Positions 39,928-48,311 of a stretch of DNA of 64,000 bases are shown in pieces. The position numbers were made by a program, and so were the translations under genes. Under the pieces are notes generated by a model, which was given only the letters and a program-made list of their open reading frames with translations, made no database searches and was not told the DNA's origin. The stretch comes from Pseudoalteromonas citrea (GTDB lineage: Bacteria; Pseudomonadota; Gammaproteobacteria; Enterobacterales; Alteromonadaceae). Position 1 is the stretch's first letter. The number at the start of each line of letters is the position of its first letter. The stretch covers positions 359,150 to 423,149 of the forward strand of contig NZ_AHBZ03000022.1 in the NCBI RefSeq assembly GCF_000238375.3, written 5' to 3'.

Positions 39928-42459
39928 CGTATGCCCAAAGAAGAGTGCATTCGTTAATAACCGACTACTGCCATACCAATAACCTCGAAATACGGGGTTA
40001 TCGGAGCTTGCAATCACACTGCCCTTGCCATACCGGTGTGCAACCACAGCTGCACTTCCACTGACTTTCGCGACATTCTCTTTTGCAGCATACCCTGACA
40101 AAAGAGGGTTTTTGGTATATTTATTCACCAGTAAAAATGGCAGTTCAGGGGCCTGAAGTAACCATGTACTATTTTTAAACATGGGTAACAAGCGGCGCTG
40201 AAAGCCAAAAGACAATGGATGAGACAAGTCTAACTCAGTCGCAAATATTGCCCCTGCAATACGCTGTTTTGCCGCTAGCGCATCACGCGCACCATATTGT
40301 AATCCCTCAGTATTGAACTGTTCAGCCATCTCCTTTCGAGTGATACTTTGTGCATTTAATAGCTGGCTATCCATCAACCACTTTGCTCCCCGCTTGTGAC
40401 CCCAAATAACACCGCCCTTATTTACCCACCCAGTCAGTGCAACCTTGGCTCGATCAGATAGCTTATTGAAGCGGCCATCCGTCAATATCACATGGCTATA
40501 GCGTGATAAGTCGACTTTACCTAATCTGTGCTGTTCTATTAGAGTTGGTGCGATACCTAGATGCTTGTCTAAGTGATACCAAACCTCTCCGACCTCATAT
40601 TGGCTACTCCCTTGCCCACCCACCAGCAAGACTTTAGGTAAAGATAGCTTCCGCATATTACGTGATCCAAGGTCGATGCCTTTGGTCGTTAAGCCCGTGT
40701 CTATTGGATGGATTTTTACAGCAAACTGCGATTGAGCATTATTAAGCACTGATAACCATTGTGCGTTACGTTGTAACCCTGCTGGAACAATGATACTGCC
40801 CGCTGAAAAATCATGCTGTAAGCCCGCAGTTTCAGCTGTAAAGGGTTTCATCGCGACACGCGCTTCAATATCATGACTAAGTAGATAATTTAGCATTTTT
40901 GGAGCATTCCATGCTTGCCATGAAAACCCATATGCATAGGTTTCTGATAATTTTGAGAACTGTTCTTTTACAGGCGACTGCCATGGTTCGTCTGCAACCT
41001 TAAGTCCCCATGTGCTAGCTGCCTGAGCAAACTGTAGGTTAAACGCATGTGCCAAAGTCCATCCTGATACATCATAAAAGGTATTATCTTGGAAAGACTG
41101 CTGTTCTGAAAATATCGCTTTGATTAGACGATACTGAGATTGTGATAAAGGCACATAGATATCGCCTTTCTGATACTGATATTTACCCACCTTATACTCT
41201 TTTGTCAGTTCAAACACATCAATTTGATGCTGTGACAACACTGACAAAAATTGTTCAAACTTTTGCTTGTCGTGACCTGCCGCTACCACATACCCTTCAA
41301 ATTTTTCTTTCTTTGCGAGTGCCATTGCCCCTGTATAAAACTGCTGTTGATATGCTTGTAACTTCGCTTTATTTTTAATAACACCTTCAAATGTGGATAA
41401 ACTGGTCGTTAGTTGGTTTTTTATGGTCTGAGGAAAACTCAATCGACCGTTAACGGTATCTTGAACATGCCCACGGCTACTCGCCTGTTCAAACAAAATA
41501 CCAATCGCGCCGTTAGCATCTGGGTAGGTAGATCCTTTGCCATAATAAAAATCATCAAAACTCTCTTGGGTAAAGTATAACTGTTTATCTTTATCTAACG
41601 ACTTAGCATGAAATGTCGCTAATATTTCAGTCAGTGTAACATTCATTTTTGGCGTCAAAGGATGAGTGCGCGAAGCAACGCCTGGCTGAAAGAAGTAACT
41701 GCTATTGGATCCCATTTCATGGAAATCTGTTAATACATTAGGCTTCCAATGATGGAACTGTGCCACTCTAGCTTGTGACTCTGGATGTTGCAACAATAGC
41801 CAATCCCTGTTTAAGTCAAACATATAATGATTGGTGCGCCCAGAAGGCCAAGCTTCTACATGCTCTCTATGCTGCGGATCAGCAGACAAATTCATACCTC
41901 GATTGCTATTAGCCCATTGCGCAAAGCGTGCTAAGCCATCGGGATTTAAAGAAGGATCTAACAACACAACCGTATTATTAAGTAACGTCTGTACCGCGTC
42001 ACCTTGCGCGGCAGCCAAATAATAGGCCACCAGCAGTGCGGCATTGCTGCCTGAGGGTTCATTACCGTGTACGCTATACCCCATCCACGCCACCGCCGGT
42101 GTGTCAACTTTCAATTCTGAAGACGACAGCCTTGCTAAATGCTGCGACCTGATCTGTTCAATGCGTTCTAGCTTGTCTGGTGCTGTAATCGTTAACAGCA
42201 GTAACGGTCGTTGCTCATGGCTATAACCCATGGTTTTTATTTCAACACGGTCACTTTTATCTGCCAGGACACGCATATATTGCACTAATTGATCATGTCG
42301 CACATGCCACTGCCCAACCTCATATCCCAGAACATCACTCGGTGTGGGGATAGTCGGATCAAATTGAATGTCGTCAGAAAAATAATAATTCAGTGGTTGT
42401 GCCACCACTGTCAGAGGCAAATAAATAGCCATTGCCAAACATAATAATACAAGCCGCAT
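39907..42459 (-). CDS. Secreted M14-family zinc carboxypeptidase
   Basis: 850 residues with a signal peptide (cleavage near residue 20, TVVAQ). The M14 catalytic domain shows zinc ligands H131 and E134 (GYSVHGNEPSG) and H247 (TDFHEMGSNS), plus LDPSLNPDGLARF and DLNRDW. The C-terminal half (about 400-850) is a large region of unknown type with a glutamine amidotransferase-like stretch (VILTDGRFNKLSDRAK). A periplasmic or exported peptidase, likely nutritional. Inserted between comF and nfuA, which are neighbours in E. coli. Confidence 0.88.
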   Translation of the reverse strand: MRLVLLCLAMAIYLPLTVVAQPLNYYFSDDIQFDPTIPTPSDVLGYEVGQWHVRHDQLVQYMRVLADKSDRVEIKTMGYSHEQRPLLLLTITAPDKLERIEQIRSQHLARLSSSELKVDTPAVAWMGYSVHGNEPSGSNAALLVAYYLAAAQGDAVQTLLNNTVVLLDPSLNPDGLARFAQWANSNRGMNLSADPQHREHVEAWPSGRTNHYMFDLNRDWLLLQHPESQARVAQFHHWKPNVLTDFHEMGSNSSYFFQPGVASRTHPLTPKMNVTLTEILATFHAKSLDKDKQLYFTQESFDDFYYGKGSTYPDANGAIGILFEQASSRGHVQDTVNGRLSFPQTIKNQLTTSLSTFEGVIKNKAKLQAYQQQFYTGAMALAKKEKFEGYVVAAGHDKQKFEQFLSVLSQHQIDVFELTKEYKVGKYQYQKGDIYVPLSQSQYRLIKAIFSEQQSFQDNTFYDVSGWTLAHAFNLQFAQAASTWGLKVADEPWQSPVKEQFSKLSETYAYGFSWQAWNAPKMLNYLLSHDIEARVAMKPFTAETAGLQHDFSAGSIIVPAGLQRNAQWLSVLNNAQSQFAVKIHPIDTGLTTKGIDLGSRNMRKLSLPKVLLVGGQGSSQYEVGEVWYHLDKHLGIAPTLIEQHRLGKVDLSRYSHVILTDGRFNKLSDRAKVALTGWVNKGGVIWGHKRGAKWLMDSQLLNAQSITRKEMAEQFNTEGLQYGARDALAAKQRIAGAIFATELDLSHPLSFGFQRRLLPMFKNSTWLLQAPELPFLLVNKYTKNPLLSGYAAKENVAKVSGSAAVVAHRYGKGSVIASSDNPVFRGYWYGSSRLLTNALFFGHTLSVQGR

Positions 42460-42605
42460 ATCAAGACCTTAAAACTGATGATTGTTTAAACGCTAACAGC
42501 CAAACCATAAGTTGCCAAATTTTTACGTCCAACACTAGCGACAATACGATGAGGGGAGTATCATACGAAGTATCCGAGTAATTTAGTCAAGTAATAGTCA
42601 CAGTT

Positions 42606-43181
42606 ATGATAACCATTTCAGAAACAGCTCAATCCCATTTTGCTAAACTGCTTTCCGATCAAGCAGAAAAGACAAACATTCGCGTGTTTGTGGTAAACCC
42701 AGGTACATCACAAGCAGAGTGTGGTGTCTCTTATTGCCCCGCAGATGCCGTAGAGGAAAGCGATATTCGCCTACCATTTAATGGCTTCGACGCGGTTGTC
42801 GATGCTGAAAGTGCACCATTTTTAGAAGAAGCCGAAATCGATTTCGTCACAGATAAAATGGGGACTCAACTGACACTCAAAGCACCGAACGCCAAAGCGA
42901 AAAAGCTCAGTGACAATGCTGATTTAAACGAACGTGTTGAGCATATGTTGGTATCAGAAGTCAATCCACAGCTTGCCAATCACGGAGGTCAAGTGAGCTT
43001 GGTAGAGATCACCGCTGAGGGTGTTGCAATCTTACAATTTGGTGGCGGGTGTAATGGCTGCTCAATGATTGATGTGACACTAAAAGAAGGGATTGAAAAA
43101 GAAATGGTTGCTAAGTTTGATGAGATCACCGGAGTACGTGATATTACTGAACACCAAGCTGGCGACCACTCATACTACTAA
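42606..43181 (+). CDS. nfuA: Fe-S biogenesis protein NfuA
   Basis: Carrier that delivers 4Fe-4S clusters under stress. 191 residues: an N-terminal degenerate A-type (IscA-like) domain ([17 protein letters not shown]) and a C-terminal Nfu domain with the cluster-binding C149-NG-C152 in [17 protein letters not shown]. Matches E. coli NfuA in length (191). Confidence 0.97.
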   Translation: MITISETAQSHFAKLLSDQAEKTNIRVFVVNPGTSQAECGVSYCPADAVEESDIRLPFNGFDAVVDAESAPFLEEAEIDFVTDKMGTQLTLKAPNAKAKKLSDNADLNERVEHMLVSEVNPQLANHGGQVSLVEITAEGVAILQFGGGCNGCSMIDVTLKEGIEKEMVAKFDEITGVRDITEHQAGDHSYY

Positions 43182-43188
43182 ACGCTCG

Positions 43189-43464
43189 ATGTTAAAAACC
43201 GTCATTTATAAACTGGGCCAGCACCCCAAACTTAGCCTTAAGCGTTTTTTTATTGGCTTAGGGCTATTTGCATTAAGCGTATTAGGCATTGCTTATGGTT
43301 ATTACCACTATGCTTGGGTTCAGCTTATTGGGTTGGGGCTACTCGCCCCAGCACTCTTTTTTGCTGCTTGGGGCTACATAGGCATATTCGCCAACCGCTT
43401 TTCACAAGTTATTGTAACAATGCCCCCTGATGACAGATCTGCCTATAACGATAAAACAAAGTAG
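43189..43464 (+). CDS. Hypothetical small membrane protein downstream of nfuA
   Basis: 91 residues, unrecognised. Two membrane helices (FFIGLGLFALSVLGIAYGYY and LIGLGLLAPALFFAAWGYIG) with a basic N-terminus and a polar tail. The ATG at 43189 lies 7 bp after the nfuA stop, suggesting co-transcription. The last 56 bp overlap the convergent MATE gene. Confidence 0.68.
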   Translation: MLKTVIYKLGQHPKLSLKRFFIGLGLFALSVLGIAYGYYHYAWVQLIGLGLLAPALFFAAWGYIGIFANRFSQVIVTMPPDDRSAYNDKTK

Positions 43465-44740
43465 CACCCCGCATCGCCATAAAGCAGCTCATTGCAAACC
43501 ATAAACCATGATTCCCCCATTCTAGCGTCAGCCAAAATGGCGTAAAAAAGCCAAGCACAACCGCAATAAACATTGAATTACGCATTTCCTTAGCCCGAGT
43601 CAAGCCCACAAACACACCGTCAAATAAAAAACAGCCCATAGCGATAATAGGGAGCACAATCAGCCAAGGTAAATACATACTTGCCTCAGTGATAACCTCT
43701 GGAATATTTGTCAGCATGGTAATAATTGACGGCCCTAATACTGCAAAAAATATACAATAACCCAAAGCGAACACCGCCCCCCAGAAAACACTGACGTTAA
43801 CCCATAGTTTTACTCGTGAAGGATCATTTTCACCTTTAGCTGCGCCTACTTTCGCTTCGGCTGCGTAGGCAATACCGTCTAAAGCGAAACTCACTAACAT
43901 CAAGAAGTTTAACAACACAGCATTGGCCGCGAGTGTCACATCCCCTAACCGTGCACCATAAAAGGTCATAAAGCTAAAGCACAACTGCAATAACAAAGAG
44001 CGAATAAAAATGTCGCGGTTTAATGTCAATAACCGAGCAATGCTGTCTTTTGATGGAAATTTAACACTCCATGTTACCCCATAACGCATAAAGAGCTTTT
44101 TAACTAAAACAACGGCTAAACCCAACGCACTATAATCAGCGATAACAGATGCCCAAGCGGCACCAGCTACCCCAAAATCTAGCACTAACACAAATAAAAT
44201 ATCGAGTACGATATTCACCAAATTAGTAAATAACACCAAATAGAATGGCCCTTTGCCATAATGCATACCCAACATCAAACCAAGAAGCACTAAATTACAT
44301 AAAGCAGCTGGAGCACTCCAAATACGAATAGAAAAATAACTACCCGCTTGCTCCATAACTTGTTCAGATGATTCTGATAAGGAAGCTATCACCGAAAGTA
44401 ACGCCGGGCTCAGTGCAATTAAAGTTAAAGCAAACAGTAAAGATAACAGCAAACTACTAAGGAGCAATTGTTTAACTTTATTGAAATCTTTAGCACCAAA
44501 CGCTTGAGCTATTACACCTGTCGTACTCATACGTAAAAAACTGGCTAGCCAAAATAACACCGCGATGCTACTAGAACCTAATGCTATACCCGCTAAATAA
44601 TGTGCACTTGATAGATGGCCAATAACCGCTGTATCAACCAACCCTAGTAACGGCACTGATATATTTGATAAAATCATAGGTCCCGCAAGTAGGAGTAAAG
44701 CGAAGTGGTAGGACTTATGTTTGCTAAAAAAATGACCCAT
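43409..44740 (-). CDS. MATE-family efflux protein (DinF-like)
   Basis: Multidrug and toxin extrusion transporter, 443 residues with about 12 membrane helices. N-terminal LLAGPMILSNISVPLLGLVD and the following TAVIGHLSSAHYLAGIALGS are typical of the DinF branch. Coupled to a Na+ or H+ gradient in the family; substrate unknown. The start overlaps the divergent deacetylase start by 24 bp. Confidence 0.9.
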   Translation of the reverse strand: MGHFFSKHKSYHFALLLLAGPMILSNISVPLLGLVDTAVIGHLSSAHYLAGIALGSSSIAVLFWLASFLRMSTTGVIAQAFGAKDFNKVKQLLLSSLLLSLLFALTLIALSPALLSVIASLSESSEQVMEQAGSYFSIRIWSAPAALCNLVLLGLMLGMHYGKGPFYLVLFTNLVNIVLDILFVLVLDFGVAGAAWASVIADYSALGLAVVLVKKLFMRYGVTWSVKFPSKDSIARLLTLNRDIFIRSLLLQLCFSFMTFYGARLGDVTLAANAVLLNFLMLVSFALDGIAYAAEAKVGAAKGENDPSRVKLWVNVSVFWGAVFALGYCIFFAVLGPSIITMLTNIPEVITEASMYLPWLIVLPIIAMGCFLFDGVFVGLTRAKEMRNSMFIAVVLGFFTPFWLTLEWGNHGLWFAMSCFMAMRGATLFYRYRQICHQGALLQ

Positions 44741-45757
44741 ATTATTTGGTTGGCCTTAATATTAATGACACAGAATGTGTTTGCAGCAGTGATCTTACAG
44801 TATCACCACGTGAGCGAAAAGCTGCCAGCTGTTACCTCTGTAAGTAGCGAGACATTTAAGTCTCATTTGCAGTATTTAAAAACCAACAACTTTAATGTCG
44901 TGCCTCTCGACACGCTATTAAATAACCTTAAAGAAGGAGAAAAAGTCAGTGCCAATACCGTTGCGATCACCTTTGATGATGGTTACGATAACAATATTAC
45001 CGATGCAGCCCCGATTCTCGAAGCTTTTAATTACCCCTATACAATCTTCGTTAACCCACAACTCATCGACGAGCAACAAAGCTATGTCATGACATGGGAT
45101 CAATTAAGAACGCTCGCTAAACGCGGTGCACTCATAGCAAACCACAGTGCGAAGCACGATTACCTTCACAAACGCTTACCTGGAGAGAGTCAAACCCAAT
45201 GGTATGCACGAATTAGTCGCGACATCACCTGGTCAGAACAACGAATTAAGGAAGAGATTGGTCACAATGCGAAACTCTTAGCCTACCCATATGGTGAATT
45301 TAATAATGCATTACAGCGTTTAGTATCGGATTTAGGCTATACCGGTATAGGGCAACATTCCGGCGCCGTAGGTGTCACGTCCGACTTTACACGTTTGCCG
45401 CGTTTCCCAGCATCTGGCATTTATAGTAATTTAAAAACATTAAAAACAAAAATACACGCACACCCATTTACGACAGGCACAGTAAAATATAGTGACTCCG
45501 TCACGGCTGAAACCAAACCGATTGTGACTCTCACTTTTACCGAAAAACCTTTTAAGAAGAACCAATTTGCGTGCTTCGTTTCCGGTAAAGGGGCGGCAGA
45601 ATTACGCTGGTTAAATGAACATACCGTGTCTGTGGTTTCACCTACACACCTGCCATCAGGCCGCTCTAGGTATAACTGCACGGCACCCGTTAAGAACGTA
45701 TCAGGTGCGTTTTACTGGTACTCTCAGCCATGGGTGATCTCTAAAAACTCACCGTAA
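44717..45757 (+). CDS. Secreted polysaccharide deacetylase
   Basis: NodB-type carbohydrate esterase of 346 residues. ATG 44717 is preferred (GGTAGGACTT just upstream). A signal peptide or anchor (IIWLALILMTQNVFA) precedes the NodB domain: VAITFDDGYDNN with the metal/catalytic Asp pair, and NHSAKHDY with the metal His pair, YPYGEFN. A beta-rich tail of about 100 residues follows. Substrate (poly-GlcNAc, chitin fragments or peptidoglycan) cannot be told. Confidence 0.87.
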   Translation: MFAKKMTHIIWLALILMTQNVFAAVILQYHHVSEKLPAVTSVSSETFKSHLQYLKTNNFNVVPLDTLLNNLKEGEKVSANTVAITFDDGYDNNITDAAPILEAFNYPYTIFVNPQLIDEQQSYVMTWDQLRTLAKRGALIANHSAKHDYLHKRLPGESQTQWYARISRDITWSEQRIKEEIGHNAKLLAYPYGEFNNALQRLVSDLGYTGIGQHSGAVGVTSDFTRLPRFPASGIYSNLKTLKTKIHAHPFTTGTVKYSDSVTAETKPIVTLTFTEKPFKKNQFACFVSGKGAAELRWLNEHTVSVVSPTHLPSGRSRYNCTAPVKNVSGAFYWYSQPWVISKNSP

Positions 45758-45778
45758 AATACCTAACCTGTTAGTGAC

Positions 45779-46822
45779 TCAGGCCTTGCGACATGGCTTT
45801 GTCACTGACGCTAACAAAGTCTCAGTGACTTTACTCAATGGGACCACTTTTTGTGCAGCATCTAGCTGCACAGCCGCTCGCGGCATTCCCCATACAACAC
45901 AACTTTTTTCATCTTGTGCTGCAGTCTTTGCCCCACTTTGGCGCAATTTTAACATGCCTTTTGCGCCATCACTGCCCATTCCGGTTAAAAGCACAGCAGT
46001 TACCGATTTTGCAATTGGCACCAGTGAGTCAAATAAAACATCTACAGCCGGCTTATGCCTATTTACTGGTGCGGTGTCATCTAACTCACACATAGCGACT
46101 GAACCACGCTTTACAATCTTTAAGTGTTTATCTCCTGGCGCAATGAACACTTGACCAGGTCCCAATACGTCACCATGTTCAGCTTCTTTAACCTTAACGG
46201 TACAACAACGATCCATACGCTGAGCAAACGATGCACTAAATACCGGGGGAATATGTTGTGTTATTACCGTAGGTGGAGCATGTTTAGGGAAAGTCATCAA
46301 CACTTCTTTAATTGCTTCCGTCCCTCCCGTCGATGCGCCTATGGCGATAATTGCATTGCGATCGTACTGTTCTGATTCACCATGTACACTTGATGGTGCA
46401 CTCGCTGTTGATTTAAAAGCCCTGATCCGAGCTTGAGATGCTACTCTAATTTTCTCTTGTAACAAATAAGCATACGCTTGAAGTTGATCCGCGACATTGA
46501 CGGTAGGTTTTGCAATAAAATCTATAGCCCCAACCTCTAATGCTTCTAATGTGGCAGGCGAACCTTGTTGAGTTAACGTCGAAATCATAACAACCGGCAT
46601 CGGCCTTAATCGCATTAAATTCCGCAGAAAACTTAGCCCATCCATTTTTGGCATTTCGATATCTAGCGTTAATACATCGGGGTTAAGTGTTTTTATCATC
46701 TCCCTTGCTTGATAAGGGTCTTCTGCACACCCAACAACAGTGATATCACGTGCTTGTTGTAAAACTTCTGTCAGTATCCCTCTAATAAGAGGCGAGTCAT
46801 CTATCACTAATACTTTTATCAT
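45779..46822 (-). CDS. cheB: Chemotaxis response regulator methylesterase CheB
   Basis: Removes methyl groups from receptor glutamates. 347 residues: receiver domain with D54 (VLTLDIEMPKMDG), linker, then methylesterase domain with S164 (IGASTGG), H190 (ITQHIPP) and Asp in GMGSDGAKGM. Last gene of the che operon, 8 bp after cheD. Confidence 0.96.
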   Translation of the reverse strand: MIKVLVIDDSPLIRGILTEVLQQARDITVVGCAEDPYQAREMIKTLNPDVLTLDIEMPKMDGLSFLRNLMRLRPMPVVMISTLTQQGSPATLEALEVGAIDFIAKPTVNVADQLQAYAYLLQEKIRVASQARIRAFKSTASAPSSVHGESEQYDRNAIIAIGASTGGTEAIKEVLMTFPKHAPPTVITQHIPPVFSASFAQRMDRCCTVKVKEAEHGDVLGPGQVFIAPGDKHLKIVKRGSVAMCELDDTAPVNRHKPAVDVLFDSLVPIAKSVTAVLLTGMGSDGAKGMLKLRQSGAKTAAQDEKSCVVWGMPRAAVQLDAAQKVVPLSKVTETLLASVTKPCRKA

Positions 46823-46830
46823 GGCACCTC

Positions 46831-47448
46831 CTAGAAGAGTTCTATATCCGTTTTCGCATCTTGTGTTTCAATATCATGTAAGTAACGCACTTCACGTTTT
46901 TCAATCGTATCGTTGTGCATTTGACGTAACTTTTTAACCTGTGCTTTACCAGTCTGAGGGTTAAAAACTACTTTACGCGGCCATGGTCCCCCTACATCAT
47001 GAGAGACCAATTCCAAGGCCTCATCTTGAATATAAGCATTAGCAAAACGGATATTGCCAATGCCAATATCTGTCATCGAACGAATGATTTTTCCACCACC
47101 AAACAGCTTTATTTTTAAACTATGCCTGCATGCACCATTTTTAAGTAATTCATTTATCAAATATTCCATTGCCCAATTTCCATATCTGCAATTCAGATCA
47201 TCTGCATTCACGTCTTCCATGCCCTTTACACCCGGTAACATAAAATGATTCATGCCACCAATACCTAATTGCTCATCATAAATACACGCCGCTATACAGG
47301 AGCCGAGTACGGTTGAAATTAGCTCATTATGTTTAGACACATAAAACTCACCCGGTAAAACTTTTGCAACAACCATAGAACGACTTGAGTCCCAAAACCG
47401 CTTTACATGTTCAAATCCACTTATGACCGGCTTGAATTCACTCTTCAT
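46831..47448 (-). CDS. cheD: Chemoreceptor glutamine deamidase CheD
   Basis: Deamidates receptor glutamines to make methylation sites. 205 residues with the catalytic triad in STVLGSCIAACIYD (T46, C51) and GGMNHFMLPG (H68). It overlaps cheR by 11 bp. CheD is absent from E. coli but standard in che2-like clusters. Confidence 0.95.
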   Translation of the reverse strand: MKSEFKPVISGFEHVKRFWDSSRSMVVAKVLPGEFYVSKHNELISTVLGSCIAACIYDEQLGIGGMNHFMLPGVKGMEDVNADDLNCRYGNWAMEYLINELLKNGACRHSLKIKLFGGGKIIRSMTDIGIGNIRFANAYIQDEALELVSHDVGGPWPRKVVFNPQTGKAQVKKLRQMHNDTIEKREVRYLHDIETQDAKTDIELF

Positions 47449-48262
47449 TGCAGACCTTCTTGTACATGGTCTTACCTAGGTTTTTAAATTCACTATGCTC
47501 TTTTCCCATAGTCTCGGAATGCCCAATGAACAAATGCCCATCACGCGCCAACATTCGATGATAGCCCTGAAATAAATTATCTTTCGTTTCTTTATCAAAA
47601 TAAATAAGTACATTACGACAAAATATGACGTCAAACGGTCCTTTCATTGGCCATTTTTCCAGTAAATTTAATCGCTTAAATGAGATCATTTGTTGCAACT
47701 GGGGCTTTACGCGATAGGCACTGCCATCCGCACTTTTTAAAAAGTACTGCTTTAATTGAGCGGGACTAAGCCCCGTTATAGTCACTGGCTCGTATATACC
47801 TTGCTGTGCTTTTGCCAGTACATTTGAGTCCAAATCGGTTGCCAATACTTTAACATCCCAAGAAGCAGGGAAGCACCCAGTCAAAGTCATTGCAATACTA
47901 TAAGGCTCTTCACCTGTAGAGCAACCTGCAGACCAAATCCTAACTCGTTTAGATTCTTTATTAGACTCTAATAAAGTAGGAATAACCTTGTCATGTAAAT
48001 GCTCAAAGTGATGATTCTCTCGAAAAAATGATGTTAAGTTAGTCGTAATCGCATTAATAAAGTGACTAAACTCAACGTCATTATGTGTATCCAAATAATC
48101 CAAATAAGCTGCAAAAGAAGTCAACTCATTGCTTCGTATACGACGCGCTAAACGCGAGTACACCATCTCCCTTTTATGCGGCCCAAGCACGATACCACAC
48201 GCTTTATAAACCCGCTCTGAAATCACCTTAAAATCACTGTCTGTAAATGCAAACTCTCGCAT
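47438..48262 (-). CDS. cheR: Chemoreceptor methyltransferase CheR
   Basis: SAM-dependent methylation of receptor glutamates. 274 residues: N-terminal helical domain, then the AdoMet fold with IWSAGCSTGEEPYSIAM, LATDLDSNVLAKA and VIFCRNVLIYFD. The beta insertion after RLNLLEKWPMKGPF may bind the receptor pentapeptide. 49 bp separate it from the receptor gene, whose end carries EWEEF. Confidence 0.96.
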   Translation of the reverse strand: MREFAFTDSDFKVISERVYKACGIVLGPHKREMVYSRLARRIRSNELTSFAAYLDYLDTHNDVEFSHFINAITTNLTSFFRENHHFEHLHDKVIPTLLESNKESKRVRIWSAGCSTGEEPYSIAMTLTGCFPASWDVKVLATDLDSNVLAKAQQGIYEPVTITGLSPAQLKQYFLKSADGSAYRVKPQLQQMISFKRLNLLEKWPMKGPFDVIFCRNVLIYFDKETKDNLFQGYHRMLARDGHLFIGHSETMGKEHSEFKNLGKTMYKKVCNEE

Positions 48263-48311
48263 CCTTCACTCTCCATAAACTGATTATAGAGAGGAAAAAG
48301 CCATACTGCCC

